Source: Burkholderia sp. Nafp2/4-1b (GTDB lineage: Bacteria; Pseudomonadota; Gammaproteobacteria; Burkholderiales; Burkholderiaceae). Taken from it: a stretch of 64,000 nt of DNA. The notes under the pieces are model-generated. The model was not told the DNA's origin and ran no database searches. It saw only the letters and a program-made list of their open reading frames with translations. The stretch lies in NCBI RefSeq assembly GCF_003635165.1, contig NZ_ML058605.1:62001-126000 (forward strand), read 5' to 3'. Shown piece by piece: positions 30,058 through 38,924 of the stretch. Position 1 is the first letter of the stretch; every line of letters begins with the position of its first letter. A program made the translations under genes and the position numbers.

Positions 30058-30744
30058 TCAGGACTGCACGTCGCCGAATTCGCCGCGCAGGCCGGCCGCG
30101 ACGAGCGCCGGCAATTCATCCATCTTGCGCATGATCCGCGTGATGCCCATCGCGCGCAGCGCGTCCGCGTAGTTGTCGGGGATGTGGCTCGCGCCGACGA
30201 ACGCGATCGTCTTCATCCCGGCGGCGCGCGCCGCGTTCAGGCCCGATACGCTGTCTTCGATGACGATGCAGCGCTCCGGCGCGACGCCGAGCGTGTTGGC
30301 CGCATGCAGATACACGTCGGGGTAGGGCTTCGGCCGCGCGACCTGCTCGGAGCTGAACACGCGCTCGCCGAAGATTTCGGTGAGCGCGGCGCGCTTCAGC
30401 GAGCTGCGCACGCGCGCGAGCCGGCTGTTCGACACCACCGCGGCCGGCAGGCTGACCTTCAGCAACGCATCGCGCACGCCGGTGATCGGCGCGAGCGATT
30501 GTGCGAGACCGGTCTCGATGTTGTGCTCGACGGTCTCGATGAAGTTCTCGGGCATTCGGATCCCGAAGTGTGCTTCGAGGCCGGCGAGAAAGCGCGACGT
30601 CTGCTGGCCGAATGCGGATTTCGCGGCGTCTTCGAAATCGAGGTGGGGGAAGGTCGCGGACAGCGTGTCGAACAGCACGCGGTCGGCAATGACTTCGCTG
30701 TCGACGAGTACGCCGTCGCAGTCGCAGATAAGGTGATCGAGCAT
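30058..30744 (-). CDS. HAD-superfamily phosphatase (beta-phosphoglucomutase-like)
   Basis: 228 residues from MLDHLICDCDGVLVDSE, with nucleophile pair D8 and D10. VVSNSR is motif II, KPYPDVYLHAA motif III and VIEDSVSGLNAA motif IV; a helical cap lies between. This is the subclass I cap architecture of PGM/phosphoglycolate-type phosphatases. The substrate is uncertain; the RbsK-less context gives no clue. It is convergent with ribB and 296 bases from glpF. Confidence 0.82.
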   Translation of the reverse strand: MLDHLICDCDGVLVDSEVIADRVLFDTLSATFPHLDFEDAAKSAFGQQTSRFLAGLEAHFGIRMPENFIETVEHNIETGLAQSLAPITGVRDALLKVSLPAAVVSNSRLARVRSSLKRAALTEIFGERVFSSEQVARPKPYPDVYLHAANTLGVAPERCIVIEDSVSGLNAARAAGMKTIAFVGASHIPDNYADALRAMGITRIMRKMDELPALVAAGLRGEFGDVQS

Positions 30745-31040
30745 GGTGATGAAAAAGCGGGGCGTCGGCGGCGCCGATCGTCCCGCCATGATACGTGCTT
30801 TCGCGGCCGCGCCGGGCGGGGTTCGGCGCGCTGCTTCTCCGCCGGCGGGCTGATCGGGCGTATCGGAGCGGGGCCGGGCAGCGCCGCGGGCGATCGGTAG
30901 CGGTGTCCCGTGCCGGTGCCGCGGCGGTTCAGTGCGAAGCGGGAGGGAGAACGGCGCGGAAGGAGGGCGGAAGGTTCGGATGCGCGCGGCAACCGCTGCC
31001 GCGCGCTGAGGCCTGACCCCAGGCCTGAACGAGCCCGCGA

Positions 31041-31757
31041 TCAGGCCATCGCGTGCAGGCGCAGATATAGGCCGGCCGCCGCGGCGCCGCCGAGCAGCGG
31101 GCCGATCACCGGCACCCACGCGTAGCGCCAGTCGCTGTCGCGCTTGCCGGGGATCGGCAGCAGTGCATGCATCAGGCGCGGCGACAGGTCGCGCGCCGGG
31201 CTCATCGCATAGCCGGTCGGGCCGCCGAGCGAGATGCCGATGCCGAGCACCAGCAGGCCGACCGGCAGCGCGTCGAGCGCACCGAGGCCGACTTGCGGCG
31301 ATGCGAGGTACAGCACGCCGAGGATCAGCACGAAGGTGCAGATTGCTTCGGTCAGCACGTTGTGCGTGGTGCTGCGGATCGCGGGCGCCGTGCAGAACAC
31401 CGCGAGCTTCAGGTCCGCATCGACTTCCTTCGCGAAGTGCTGGCGATACGCGAGCCACACGAGCAACGCGCCTGCCATTCCGCCGAGCATCTGCGCGACG
31501 ATGTAGCCGCCGACCTTCGACCACGCGAACTTGCCCGCGAGCGCGAGGCTGATCGTGACGATCGGGTTCAGGTGTGCGCCGCTGAACGATGCGGTCACGT
31601 AGACGGCGACGAACACGGCCATCGCCCAGCCCATCACGATCACGATCAGGTCCGCGCCTTTGCCCTTGGTTTTCGCAAGCAGCACGTTGGCGACCGCGCC
31701 GTTGCCGAGCAGCACGAGGATCGCCGTGCCGATGAATTCCGCAATATAAGGTGACAT
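31041..31757 (-). CDS. glpF: Glycerol facilitator GlpF (MIP family)
   Basis: 238 residues with six membrane helices. The two half-helix motifs are HLNPIVT (N64-P65-I66) and GYAMSPARDL (S186-P187-A188, R189, D190). The Asp after the second motif is the glycerol-facilitator hallmark as opposed to water-only aquaporins. Both NPA triplets are altered (NPI and SPA), which is unusual. It lies last in the minus-strand run glpD-glpK-glpF, so glycerol uptake is its likely role. Confidence 0.9.
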   Translation of the reverse strand: MSPYIAEFIGTAILVLLGNGAVANVLLAKTKGKGADLIVIVMGWAMAVFVAVYVTASFSGAHLNPIVTISLALAGKFAWSKVGGYIVAQMLGGMAGALLVWLAYRQHFAKEVDADLKLAVFCTAPAIRSTTHNVLTEAICTFVLILGVLYLASPQVGLGALDALPVGLLVLGIGISLGGPTGYAMSPARDLSPRLMHALLPIPGKRDSDWRYAWVPVIGPLLGGAAAAGLYLRLHAMA

Positions 31758-31817
31758 GTTTGTCTCTCGTAGGTCACGGCGGACTCGCGCGCTGCGCGGT
31801 CCGCCGGTGTTGTTGTA

Positions 31818-31826
31818 TTTCGTTCG
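31818..31826. promoter_or_regulatory. Candidate GlpR half-site upstream of glpF
   Basis: TTTCGTTCG between glpK and glpF matches, in reverse complement, part of the repeat-rich stretch upstream of glpD. It is a tentative operator element only. Confidence 0.35.
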
Positions 31827-31853
31827 GGTTGCTTGTAGTTGCTGCCGCGGTGC

Positions 31854-33356
31854 TTACTGCGCGTCGTCGGCCCACGCCTTCGCGGCGCGCACCGCGCGCT
31901 GCCAGCCGGCCATGCAGCGCTCGACCTGCTCCTTCGGCATCGACGGCGAGAAGCGGCGATCGAGCTGCCACTGGCTGCGCACTTCGTCGAGGTTCTTCCA
32001 GTAGCCGATCGCGAGGCCCGCGAGGTAGGCCGCGCCGAGCGCGGTCGTCTCGGTGATCTGCGGACGCACCGCGTCGACGCCGAGCAGGTCGGCCTGGAAC
32101 TGCATCAACAGGTTGTTCGCGCTCGCGCCGCCGTCGACGCGCAGCTCGCCGATGCTGATGCCCGAGTCGGCTTCCATCGCGGCCAGCACGTCGAGCGACT
32201 GATACGCGATCGCATCGAGCGCCGCGCGCGCGAGGTGCGCGGACGTCGTGCCGCGCGTGACGCCGAACACCGAACCGCGTGCGCGGGCATTCCAGTGCGG
32301 CGCGCCGAGGCCCGCGAACGCCGGCACGAGATAGACGCCGTCGGTGTGCGGCACGCTCGCGGCGAGTGCTTCGATTTCCGAGGCCGTCTTGATGATGCCG
32401 ACGCCGTCGCGCAGCCACTGCACGACCGCGCCCGCGATGAAGATGCTGCCTTCGAGCGCGTACTGCACGTCGTCGCCGATCTGCCATGCGATCGTCGTGA
32501 CGAGGTTGTTCTTCGACTCGATCGGCTTGTCGCCGGTGTTCATCATCAGGAAGCAGCCGGTGCCGTAGGTGTTCTTCACCATGCCCGACGTCGTGCACAT
32601 CTGGCCGAACAGCGCCGCGTGCTGGTCGCCGGCGATGCCCGCGAGCGGGATCTTCGACGCGAACACCGTGGTCTTCGTGTGGCCGTAGATTTCCGACGAC
32701 GCCTTCACTTCGGGCAGCATGCTGCGCGGGATGTCGAGCAGTTCGAGCAGCTCGCTGTCCCACTCGCGCGTATGGATGTTGAACAGCATCGTGCGCGACG
32801 CGTTCGTCACGTCGGTCACGTGCAGCTCGTGCTTCGTGAAGTTCCACACGAGCCAGCTGTCGACGGTGCCGAACGCGAGCTTGCCTTGACGCGCCTTGTC
32901 GCGCGCGCCGGGCACGTTGTCGAGGATCCAGCGGATCTTGGTCGCGGAGAAGTACGAGTCGATCGGCAGGCCGGTCTTCGCACGCACCTTCGCTTCGAGG
33001 CCCTGCTTCTTCAGCAAATCGCAGAAGTCGGCGGTGCGGCGGTCCTGCCACACGATCGCGTTGTAGACGGGCTGCCCCGTCTCGCGATCCCAGACGATCG
33101 TCGTCTCGCGCTGGTTGGTGATACCGATCGCGGCGATCGACGTGCCGTTCAGGCCGGTGCGCGTGACCGCCTCGGCGGCGACGCCCGCTTGCGTCGACCA
33201 GATTTCCTGCGGGTCGTGCTCGACCCAGCCGGGTTGCGGGTAGATCTGTTCGAATTCCTTCTGGGCGATCGATACGATGTTGCCCTGGCGATCGAACAGC
33301 ATTGCGCGGGAGCTCGTCGTGCCCTGGTCAAGCGCGAGGATGTACTGATCCTGCAT
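31854..33356 (-). CDS. glpK: Glycerol kinase GlpK
   Basis: 500 residues from [19 protein letters not shown]; three Met codons upstream in frame (33365, 33371) are possible but the family N terminus fits this one. DQGTTSSR is the phosphate-binding loop of FGGY kinases, and [14 protein letters not shown] and [16 protein letters not shown] are GlpK signatures. It phosphorylates glycerol to sn-glycerol 3-phosphate. It stands between glpD and glpF in a glycerol operon. Confidence 0.96.
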   Translation of the reverse strand: MQDQYILALDQGTTSSRAMLFDRQGNIVSIAQKEFEQIYPQPGWVEHDPQEIWSTQAGVAAEAVTRTGLNGTSIAAIGITNQRETTIVWDRETGQPVYNAIVWQDRRTADFCDLLKKQGLEAKVRAKTGLPIDSYFSATKIRWILDNVPGARDKARQGKLAFGTVDSWLVWNFTKHELHVTDVTNASRTMLFNIHTREWDSELLELLDIPRSMLPEVKASSEIYGHTKTTVFASKIPLAGIAGDQHAALFGQMCTTSGMVKNTYGTGCFLMMNTGDKPIESKNNLVTTIAWQIGDDVQYALEGSIFIAGAVVQWLRDGVGIIKTASEIEALAASVPHTDGVYLVPAFAGLGAPHWNARARGSVFGVTRGTTSAHLARAALDAIAYQSLDVLAAMEADSGISIGELRVDGGASANNLLMQFQADLLGVDAVRPQITETTALGAAYLAGLAIGYWKNLDEVRSQWQLDRRFSPSMPKEQVERCMAGWQRAVRAAKAWADDAQ

Positions 33357-33461
33357 GTCTCTCATCTCCATCCGTGGATTGGCGTAGTTGTGATGCGCGC
33401 CGCATGCCGCGCGGCGCGTCCGTGAATCAACGTCAGTCAGACAACAGCAACTGCAAACGGA

Positions 33462-34985
33462 TTACGCGTGCGGTGCATGCGCGGCGGCGAACCATGCGTC
33501 GACCGCGGCCGTTACCGCGTCCAGCGTGCCTGGCGTGACGTGCAGGCCGAGCTTCGAGCGGCGCCACAGCACGTCCTGCGCGCAGGTCGCCCATTCGACG
33601 TCGCGCAGGTAGCGCAGTTCGGCGTCGTGGATGCCCGGTGCGATTTCGGCGCCGAGGTCGGCGAGCGACTTCGCGCCGTCGACCACGCGTTCCGCCCGCG
33701 TGCCGTACGCACGCGCATAGCGACGGGCGAGCGCGGCGGGCAGCCACGGGTAGCGCTTTGCGAACGCCGCGGCGAACACGTCGAACTTCGCGTTCGCGAT
33801 GTCGCCGCCCGGCAGCGGCACGCCGGCCGTCCAGGTGCGCGCGTCGCGCCCGAGCGCGCGGCACAGCAGGTCGCCGGCTTCTTCGGCGAGCTTGCGGAAG
33901 GTCGTGATCTTGCCGCCGAACACCGACAGCAGCGGCGCGCCGGCGCCGTCGTCCATCTCGAGGCGGTAGTCGCGCGTGACGGCCGATGCGTTCGCCGCGT
34001 TTTCATCCTCGAGCAGCGGGCGCACGCCCGAATAGGTCCAGTGCACGTCGGCCGGCGAGATCTTGCGCTTGAAGTAGCGGTTGATCGAATCGCACAGGTA
34101 CTGCGTCTCGTCGCGATCGATCGCGACCTTCGCGGGATCGTTCGTGTATTCGACGTCGGTCGTGCCGATCAGCGTGAAGTCGTGCTCGTACGGAATCGCG
34201 AAGATGATCCGCTTGTCCGGGTTCTGGAAGATGTACGCGTGATCGTGCTCGAACAGGCGCCGCGTGATGATGTGGCTGCCCTTCACGAGCCGCACGCTGT
34301 GCTGCGCGCCGCGGCCGAGCGCGCCGTGCAGCACGTCGCCCACCCACGGGCCGGCCGCGTTCGCGACCGCGCGTGCACGGACGACGCGGATCGAGCCGTC
34401 CGCGTGCTGCAGCCGGGCTTCCCATTCGTCGCCGTGGCGTTCGGCCGACACGAGCTTCGTACGCGTGAGGATTTCCGCGCCGCGCTCCTTCGCATCGAGC
34501 GCGTTCAGCACGACGAGGCGTGCGTCGTCGACCCAGCCGTCCGAATACACGAAGCCGCGCTTGATCGAGTCGATCAGCGGCTTGCCGGCCGCATGGCGGC
34601 GCATGTCGATGCCGCGCGAGCCGGGCAGCAGTTCGCGTTTCGCGAGGTGATCGTAGAGGAACAGGCCGATGCGGATCAGCCACGCCGGTCGCAGGTTCGG
34701 CATGTGCGGCATCACGAAGCGCAGCGGCCACATGATGTGCGGCGCCGCGCGCAGCAGCGTCTCGCGCTCCTGCAGCGCTTTGCGGACGAGGCCGAATTCG
34801 TTGTATTCGAGGTAGCGCAGGCCGCCGTGAATCAGCTTCGTGCTGGACGACGACGTATGCGACGCGAGGTCGTCCTGCTCGCAGAGCAGCACCGACAGGC
34901 CGCGGCCGGCCGCATCGCGCGCGATGCCCGCGCCGTTGATGCCGCCGCCGACGACGAGCAGATCGTAGCGATTCGGTTGGGTCAC
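33462..34985 (-). CDS. glpD: FAD-dependent glycerol-3-phosphate dehydrogenase GlpD
   Basis: 507 residues, starting on a GTG at 34983-34985 (first residues TQPNRYDLLVVGGG); an AAGGA lies 7 bases upstream. The FAD-binding motif GGGINGAGIARDAAGRG follows at once. SSSSTKLIHGGLRYLEY and FTLIGTTDVEY are GlpD signatures, and the C-terminal DAO_C domain is present. The frame stays open upstream, but that part is AT-rich regulatory DNA. It oxidises glycerol 3-phosphate to dihydroxyacetone phosphate, passing electrons to quinone. Confidence 0.94.
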   Translation of the reverse strand: MTQPNRYDLLVVGGGINGAGIARDAAGRGLSVLLCEQDDLASHTSSSSTKLIHGGLRYLEYNEFGLVRKALQERETLLRAAPHIMWPLRFVMPHMPNLRPAWLIRIGLFLYDHLAKRELLPGSRGIDMRRHAAGKPLIDSIKRGFVYSDGWVDDARLVVLNALDAKERGAEILTRTKLVSAERHGDEWEARLQHADGSIRVVRARAVANAAGPWVGDVLHGALGRGAQHSVRLVKGSHIITRRLFEHDHAYIFQNPDKRIIFAIPYEHDFTLIGTTDVEYTNDPAKVAIDRDETQYLCDSINRYFKRKISPADVHWTYSGVRPLLEDENAANASAVTRDYRLEMDDGAGAPLLSVFGGKITTFRKLAEEAGDLLCRALGRDARTWTAGVPLPGGDIANAKFDVFAAAFAKRYPWLPAALARRYARAYGTRAERVVDGAKSLADLGAEIAPGIHDAELRYLRDVEWATCAQDVLWRRSKLGLHVTPGTLDAVTAAVDAWFAAAHAPHA

Positions 34986-35027
34986 CCTGCTGTCCTTATC
35001 GTCTGATGGAAATAGGTGAACATGAAA

Positions 35028-35077
35028 TGTTCGAATTCGAAATTTAACGAACGAAATCGAAAAAGTAAAGTTCGAAA
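35028..35077. promoter_or_regulatory. Candidate GlpR operator cluster upstream of glpD
   Basis: An AT-rich stretch 45 bases upstream of the glpD GTG holds a perfect 12-bp palindrome TTCGAATTCGAA (35030-35041), then AACGAACGAAATCGAA (35046-35061) and TTCGAAAAAG (35071-35080). DeoR-family GlpR repressors recognise TTCG/CGAA-containing sites, and glpR lies 1.1 kb away, so this is a likely operator region. The exact site boundaries are inferred. Confidence 0.6.
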
Positions 35078-35148
35078 AAGCGGGGCCAGTAGCGCGCGCG
35101 GCGATCCCGGACGATACTGGCGGGATCGACCGTTTCGCGAGGTGAATC

Positions 35149-35517
35149 ATGCGTATTGGGATGTGGGCCGGCGCGTGCGCCGTCGTGCTGGCCGGGTGCG
35201 GCGCAGGCACGCCGCCGCTTGCCGGCAACTGGCGTGCGCCGTCGTTTGCCGACCTGCAGACGTCGTGCGGCGGCACCGCGCGAGACTGGGGCGCGGACGC
35301 GCAGCCGGTCTATTCGACGCTCTATGACGCGTACGTGGCGAAACGGTATCGCGGGCTGACGCAAGCGAACTATTGTGCGTTCGTAAACGAACTTTCGACG
35401 CACTATGCGGCGCCGGACGCCGCGGGGCGCGCCGGCTGGGTCGCGTATTTCAACGGCGCACGCGCGCAGGCCGTCAGCTGGCGGGCCGCGGTCGATCCGA
35501 CGCTGCGCGGCGGCTGA
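35149..35517 (+). CDS. Putative lipoprotein (122 aa)
   Basis: 122 residues with a short signal and lipobox (MRIGMWAGACAVVLAGCG), predicted lipidated Cys17. The mature domain has two further Cys (QTSCGGT and NYCAFV) that could form a disulfide, and a pattern of aromatic residues. No family is recognised. It lies divergently from glpD, with the operator-like AT-rich stretch between the two, so coregulation by GlpR is possible but not shown. Confidence 0.65.
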   Translation: MRIGMWAGACAVVLAGCGAGTPPLAGNWRAPSFADLQTSCGGTARDWGADAQPVYSTLYDAYVAKRYRGLTQANYCAFVNELSTHYAAPDAAGRAGWVAYFNGARAQAVSWRAAVDPTLRGG

Positions 35518-35609
35518 CGCGGAAACGCTTCGGGAGGCGAGACAAGCGGGGAGGGCGGCCGGTCGGGAATCCGGCCGCCGCGCTCAGGTCAGGAACAGCG
35601 GGGCTTCAC

Positions 35610-35807
35610 TTACGAATAGCGGCATTTGATCGATCGCAACGCGGCGTCGCCGGTTTCGGTCACGCAGTATTTGCGCCCCGATCCCAGCGCTTCCAGGCGG
35701 ACGAGCTGCTGTTCGAGCAGCGCGTCGAGTTCATCGCGATCCATGTCGCCGTGATCAGGAGCATCCTTCACGAGTAGTAGCGTGGCGAATTCATGCGGAC
35801 TCAGCAT
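35610..35807 (-). CDS. Small winged-helix-like protein of unknown function (65 aa)
   Basis: 65 residues from MLSPHEFATLL; a GGAGA precedes the ATG at suitable spacing, and a second in-frame Met lies four codons upstream. The pattern LDALLEQQLVRLEAL...RKYCVTETGDAALRSI looks like the recognition helix and wing of a MarR/PadR-type winged helix, but the protein is too short for a complete dimeric regulator. Family unknown. A CsoR/CstR-type palindrome lies 56 bases upstream. Confidence 0.6.
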   Translation of the reverse strand: MLSPHEFATLLLVKDAPDHGDMDRDELDALLEQQLVRLEALGSGRKYCVTETGDAALRSIKCRYS

Positions 35808-35862
35808 CGTTCTCTCCATGGCAATCGGTGTGCCCGCGCGGCCGGCCAAACGCCGGTGCGCG

Positions 35863-35878
35863 ATACCCCGTGGGGTAT
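35863..35878. promoter_or_regulatory. CsoR/CstR-type palindromic operator candidate
   Basis: A perfect 16-bp palindrome ATACCCCGTGGGGTAT, followed at 35881-35888 by a run of seven G. ATACC-G/C-tract-GGTAT is the form of operators bound by the CsoR/RcnR/FrmR/CstR (DUF156) repressors. No such repressor gene is in this window. It is placed to act on the small gene at 35610-35807. Confidence 0.55.
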
Positions 35879-36108
35879 GGCTGGGGGGGAAAGCTGTATT
35901 GGCCGGCCTTGGAATTCGCACACGCCTTGGCACGGGCGCATCGTGCGAATGGGCCGGGGAACTGGAGTCTAGTCGAGTGCAGGCACAACGACAAATCGTG
36001 CCCCGTTAATTTTCAGTTTGACAGGCACACGCGCCGCAAGCGGTTCGGCCGCCGTGCCAACTTCTTGATTTCACTTGAAGTTTCGGGTGCGCTGCAGCAT
36101 CGCACCCA
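35879..36108. other. Rest of the gap between the palindrome and glpR
   Basis: The remainder holds no gene. A TTGACA at 36018-36023 has no partner -10 that I can identify on either strand. Confidence 0.35.
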
Positions 36109-36888
36109 TCATTCCGCGACGTACACCTCGGTGCCGGCGTTGGCCACCGCGTCGGCCATTTCCGGCGGCAGCGGCTTGTCGGTGAAAAGCGCGTGGACCT
36201 GGCTCAGGTGCCCCTGGCGCACGAGCGCCGGACGGCCGACCTTCGAGTGGTCGGCGACGAGATATACCGTGCGCGCATGCTGCATGATCGCCTCGGCCAC
36301 GCGCACCTCGCGCGTGTCGAAGTCGCGCAGCGTGCCGTCGGCCTCGATCGCCGACGTGCCGATGATCGCGTAGTCGACCTTGAACTGGCGGATGAAGTCG
36401 ATCGCGAGTTCGCCGACGATGCCCTTGTCCCACGGCCGCACGATGCCGCCCGTGATCAGCACCTCGCAGTCGGGGTAGCCGCTCATCATCGACGCGACGT
36501 TCAGGTTGTTCGTGATCACGTGCAGCCCGTGATGGCGGTTCAGCGCGCGCGCGACTTCCTCGGTCGTCGTGCCGAGGTTGATGAACAGCGACGCCTGGTC
36601 GGGGATGTGCGACGCGGCCAGCGCCGCGATGCGCCGCTTCTCGTCGTGGAACATCCGCTGCCGCGCGGTGTACGACACGTTCTCCGAGCTGGTCGGCAGG
36701 CTCGCGCCGCCGTGGTAGCGGCGCAGCAGGTTCAGGTCCGCCAGCCAGTTCACGTCGCGGCGGATCGTCTGCGGCGTGACCGCGAAGTGCGCGGCGAGAT
36801 CGTCGACGGTCACGAAGCCGTCGCGCTGCACCCACTCGAGCAATTCCTGCTGGCGCGCGTTGAGGGTGAGGCGGGGATCTCGGGTCAT
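36109..36888 (-). CDS. glpR: DeoR-family glycerol-3-phosphate regulon repressor GlpR
   Basis: 259 residues. The N-terminal DeoR helix-turn-helix is at about 12-65 (QELLEWVQRDGFVTVDDLAAHF, TPQTIRRDVNWL), the inducer-binding domain follows (INLGTTTEEVARAL, ITGGIVRPWDKGIVGE, VADHSKVGRPALV). These match GlpR, which is released by glycerol 3-phosphate. Its position next to glpD-glpK-glpF supports the call. It is divergent from the GGT-like gene across 224 bases. Confidence 0.93.
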   Translation of the reverse strand: MTRDPRLTLNARQQELLEWVQRDGFVTVDDLAAHFAVTPQTIRRDVNWLADLNLLRRYHGGASLPTSSENVSYTARQRMFHDEKRRIAALAASHIPDQASLFINLGTTTEEVARALNRHHGLHVITNNLNVASMMSGYPDCEVLITGGIVRPWDKGIVGELAIDFIRQFKVDYAIIGTSAIEADGTLRDFDTREVRVAEAIMQHARTVYLVADHSKVGRPALVRQGHLSQVHALFTDKPLPPEMADAVANAGTEVYVAE

Positions 36889-36977
36889 GGCTCGGCGGTC
36901 GAATCGTGAGGCGAAGTGGGTATTGTAAGGGCGGGAAGGGCGTGCGACCGGCGTGCGGCGCGCGCCCGGCCATTATT

Positions 36978-37014
36978 CATGCGCAAAGCGCATGTATTCA
37001 TGTGACAAATGAAT
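36978..37014. promoter_or_regulatory. Two inverted repeats in the glpR / GGT divergent promoter region
   Basis: CATGCGC-AAA-GCGCATG (36978-36994, perfect 7-bp arms) and ATTCAT-N7-ATGAAT (36996-37014) are adjacent, in the most AT-rich part of the 224-base gap between glpR and the GGT-like gene. Operator role is inferred from symmetry and place. Confidence 0.5.
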
Positions 37015-37112
37015 TTGTGCGATCGCGCGGATCGCGCTGCAATGGCGGACTGTCCGCGCGCCGCGGATCGTGCGTCCGGCGCGTTCATTCAGCTTTCGAC
37101 GAGGTGGAATCG

Positions 37113-38753
37113 ATGACCGACTTCAACTGGCACAACCCGTATCCGACGATCCGCATTCCGGTGTTCGCGCGCAATGTCGTGTCGACGTCGCACCCGCTCG
37201 CCGCGCAGGCCGGCCTGCGGATGCTGTGGAAGGGCGGCAATGCCGTCGATGCGGCGCTGGCGGCCGCCGCCGCGATCACGGTGGTCGAGCCCGTGTCGTG
37301 CGGGCTCGGCGGCGATGCGTTCGCGCTCGTGTGGGATGGCGAGCGGCTGTCCGGGTTGAACGCGTCGGGCGTCGCACCGGCCGCATGGAACCCCGACTAC
37401 TTCCGCAAGCGCCACGGCGAGAACGCGCATGGCATCGCGAACAAGCCGACACGCGGCTGGGACACCGTCACGGTGCCGGGCGTGATCGCGGGCTGGGAAG
37501 CGCTGCATGCGAAATTCGGCTCGCTGCCGTTCGCGGACCTGCTCGAGCCGGCGATCGAGCTCGCCGAGCGCGGCTATTCGGTGTCGCCGATCGTCGCGCA
37601 CAAGTGGGCGGCCGCGGTGCCCGAGCTGCGCGGGCTGCCGGGCTTCGCCGACACCTTCATGCCGCGCGGGCGCGCGCCGCTCGTCGGCGAACGCATGTGC
37701 CTGCCGGGCCACGCGCAGACGCTGCGCACGCTCGCGAAGGACGGCCCGCGCGCGTTCTACGAGGGCGCGCTCGCCGAGCAGCTCGCGGCGTTCGCGCGCG
37801 AAGGCGGCGGCGCGTTGACCGCAGCCGACCTGCGCGCATACCGGCCGGAATGGGTCGAGCCGATCGGCAAGCGTTTCGGCCGCCATACGATTCACGAGAT
37901 CCCGCCGAACGGCCAGGGCATCGCCGCGCTGATCGCGCTCGGCATCGCCGAGCATGCGGGCGTGACCGAGTGGCCGGTCGATTCGGTCGACTCGCAGCAC
38001 CTGCAGATCGAGGCGATGAAGCTCGCGTTCGCGGACGTCTATCGCTACGTCGCCGATCCGCGCGCGATGGAGGTGACGCCCGAGCAGATGCTCGACGATG
38101 CGTATCTCGCGGCGCGCGCGAAGCTGATCGACCGCATGCGCGCGACGCACTTCGCCGCCGGCCGGCCGCCTTCGGGCGGCACGATCTATCTGTCGGCCGC
38201 CGACGAGCGCGGGATGATGGTGAGCTTCATTCAGTCCAACTACATGGGTTTCGGTTCGGGGCTCGTCGTGCCCGGCACGGGCATTGCGCTGCAGAACCGC
38301 GGGCACGGGTTCTCGATGGACCCGGGCTCGCCGAACGTCGTCGCCGGCGGCAAGCGGCCATTCCATACGATCATCCCGTCGTTCGTCACCGAGGAAGTGA
38401 ACGGCCGCACCGAAGCCGTGATGAGCTTCGGCGTGATGGGCGGCGACATGCAGCCGCAGGGGCACCTGCAGACGATCGTGCGGATGCTCGGCTACGGACA
38501 GCAGCCGCAGGCCGCGTGCTGCGCGCCGCGCTGGAAGGTCAATCGCGACTTCACGCTCGACGTCGAGGCGACGATGCATCGCGGCACGGTCGATGCGCTC
38601 GCCGCGCGCGGCCATACGATCAAGTCGATCGACGATCCTTACATGGATTTCGGCTCGGGGCAGTTCGTGTGGCGGCTCGACCCCGACGATCCCGACCGCG
38701 GCTACGTGGCCGCGAGCGACAGCCGTCGCGACGGGCTGGCTGCCGGTTTCTGA
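37113..38753 (+). CDS. Gamma-glutamyltransferase-family (Ntn-hydrolase) enzyme
   Basis: 546 residues from MTDFNWHNPYP; GAGG-type ribosome binding bases lie just upstream (GAGGTGG). No signal peptide, so cytoplasmic. AGLRMLWKGGNAVDAALAAAAAITVVEP is the GGT N-terminal signature. The autoprocessing nucleophile is Thr357 in SGGTIYLSAADERGMMVSFIQ, followed by NRGHGFSMDPGSPN. Members of this cytoplasmic branch include HpxW-like oxamate amidohydrolases and enzymes of unknown substrate, so glutathione hydrolysis should not be assumed. It ends at a strong terminator. Confidence 0.85.
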   Translation: MTDFNWHNPYPTIRIPVFARNVVSTSHPLAAQAGLRMLWKGGNAVDAALAAAAAITVVEPVSCGLGGDAFALVWDGERLSGLNASGVAPAAWNPDYFRKRHGENAHGIANKPTRGWDTVTVPGVIAGWEALHAKFGSLPFADLLEPAIELAERGYSVSPIVAHKWAAAVPELRGLPGFADTFMPRGRAPLVGERMCLPGHAQTLRTLAKDGPRAFYEGALAEQLAAFAREGGGALTAADLRAYRPEWVEPIGKRFGRHTIHEIPPNGQGIAALIALGIAEHAGVTEWPVDSVDSQHLQIEAMKLAFADVYRYVADPRAMEVTPEQMLDDAYLAARAKLIDRMRATHFAAGRPPSGGTIYLSAADERGMMVSFIQSNYMGFGSGLVVPGTGIALQNRGHGFSMDPGSPNVVAGGKRPFHTIIPSFVTEEVNGRTEAVMSFGVMGGDMQPQGHLQTIVRMLGYGQQPQAACCAPRWKVNRDFTLDVEATMHRGTVDALAARGHTIKSIDDPYMDFGSGQFVWRLDPDDPDRGYVAASDSRRDGLAAGF

Positions 38754-38781
38754 CGGAACGCTTCCAGCGGTCTTGCGCTCG

Positions 38782-38809
38782 ACGGGCGGCCGGCATGGCC
38801 GCCCGTTTT
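38782..38809 (+). terminator. Intrinsic terminator after the GGT-like gene
   Basis: A perfect 10-bp stem, ACGGGCGGCC (38782-38791) with GGCCGCCCGT (38797-38806), five-base loop GGCAT, then TTTTG. Confidence 0.85.
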
Positions 38810-38911
38810 GCTTGCTGCGACGCATGCGGGCGAAGCCGCGCAACCGGTTCGAACGACTCGTCTAACGAACTGCAACATGGACGGCGGAACTGCGCGTGTC
38901 GGGTGCGGTCA

Positions 38912-38924
38912 GTGCTTGAAGCAC
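38912..38924. promoter_or_regulatory. Palindrome GTGCTTGAAGCAC upstream of the ferritin-like gene
   Basis: A perfect 6-bp inverted repeat around a single G, about 150 bases before the ATG at 39074. TATAAAT at 38977-38984 lies nearer and could be part of a -10. The palindrome may be an operator; its regulator is unknown. The rest of 38810-39073 holds no gene. Confidence 0.4.
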
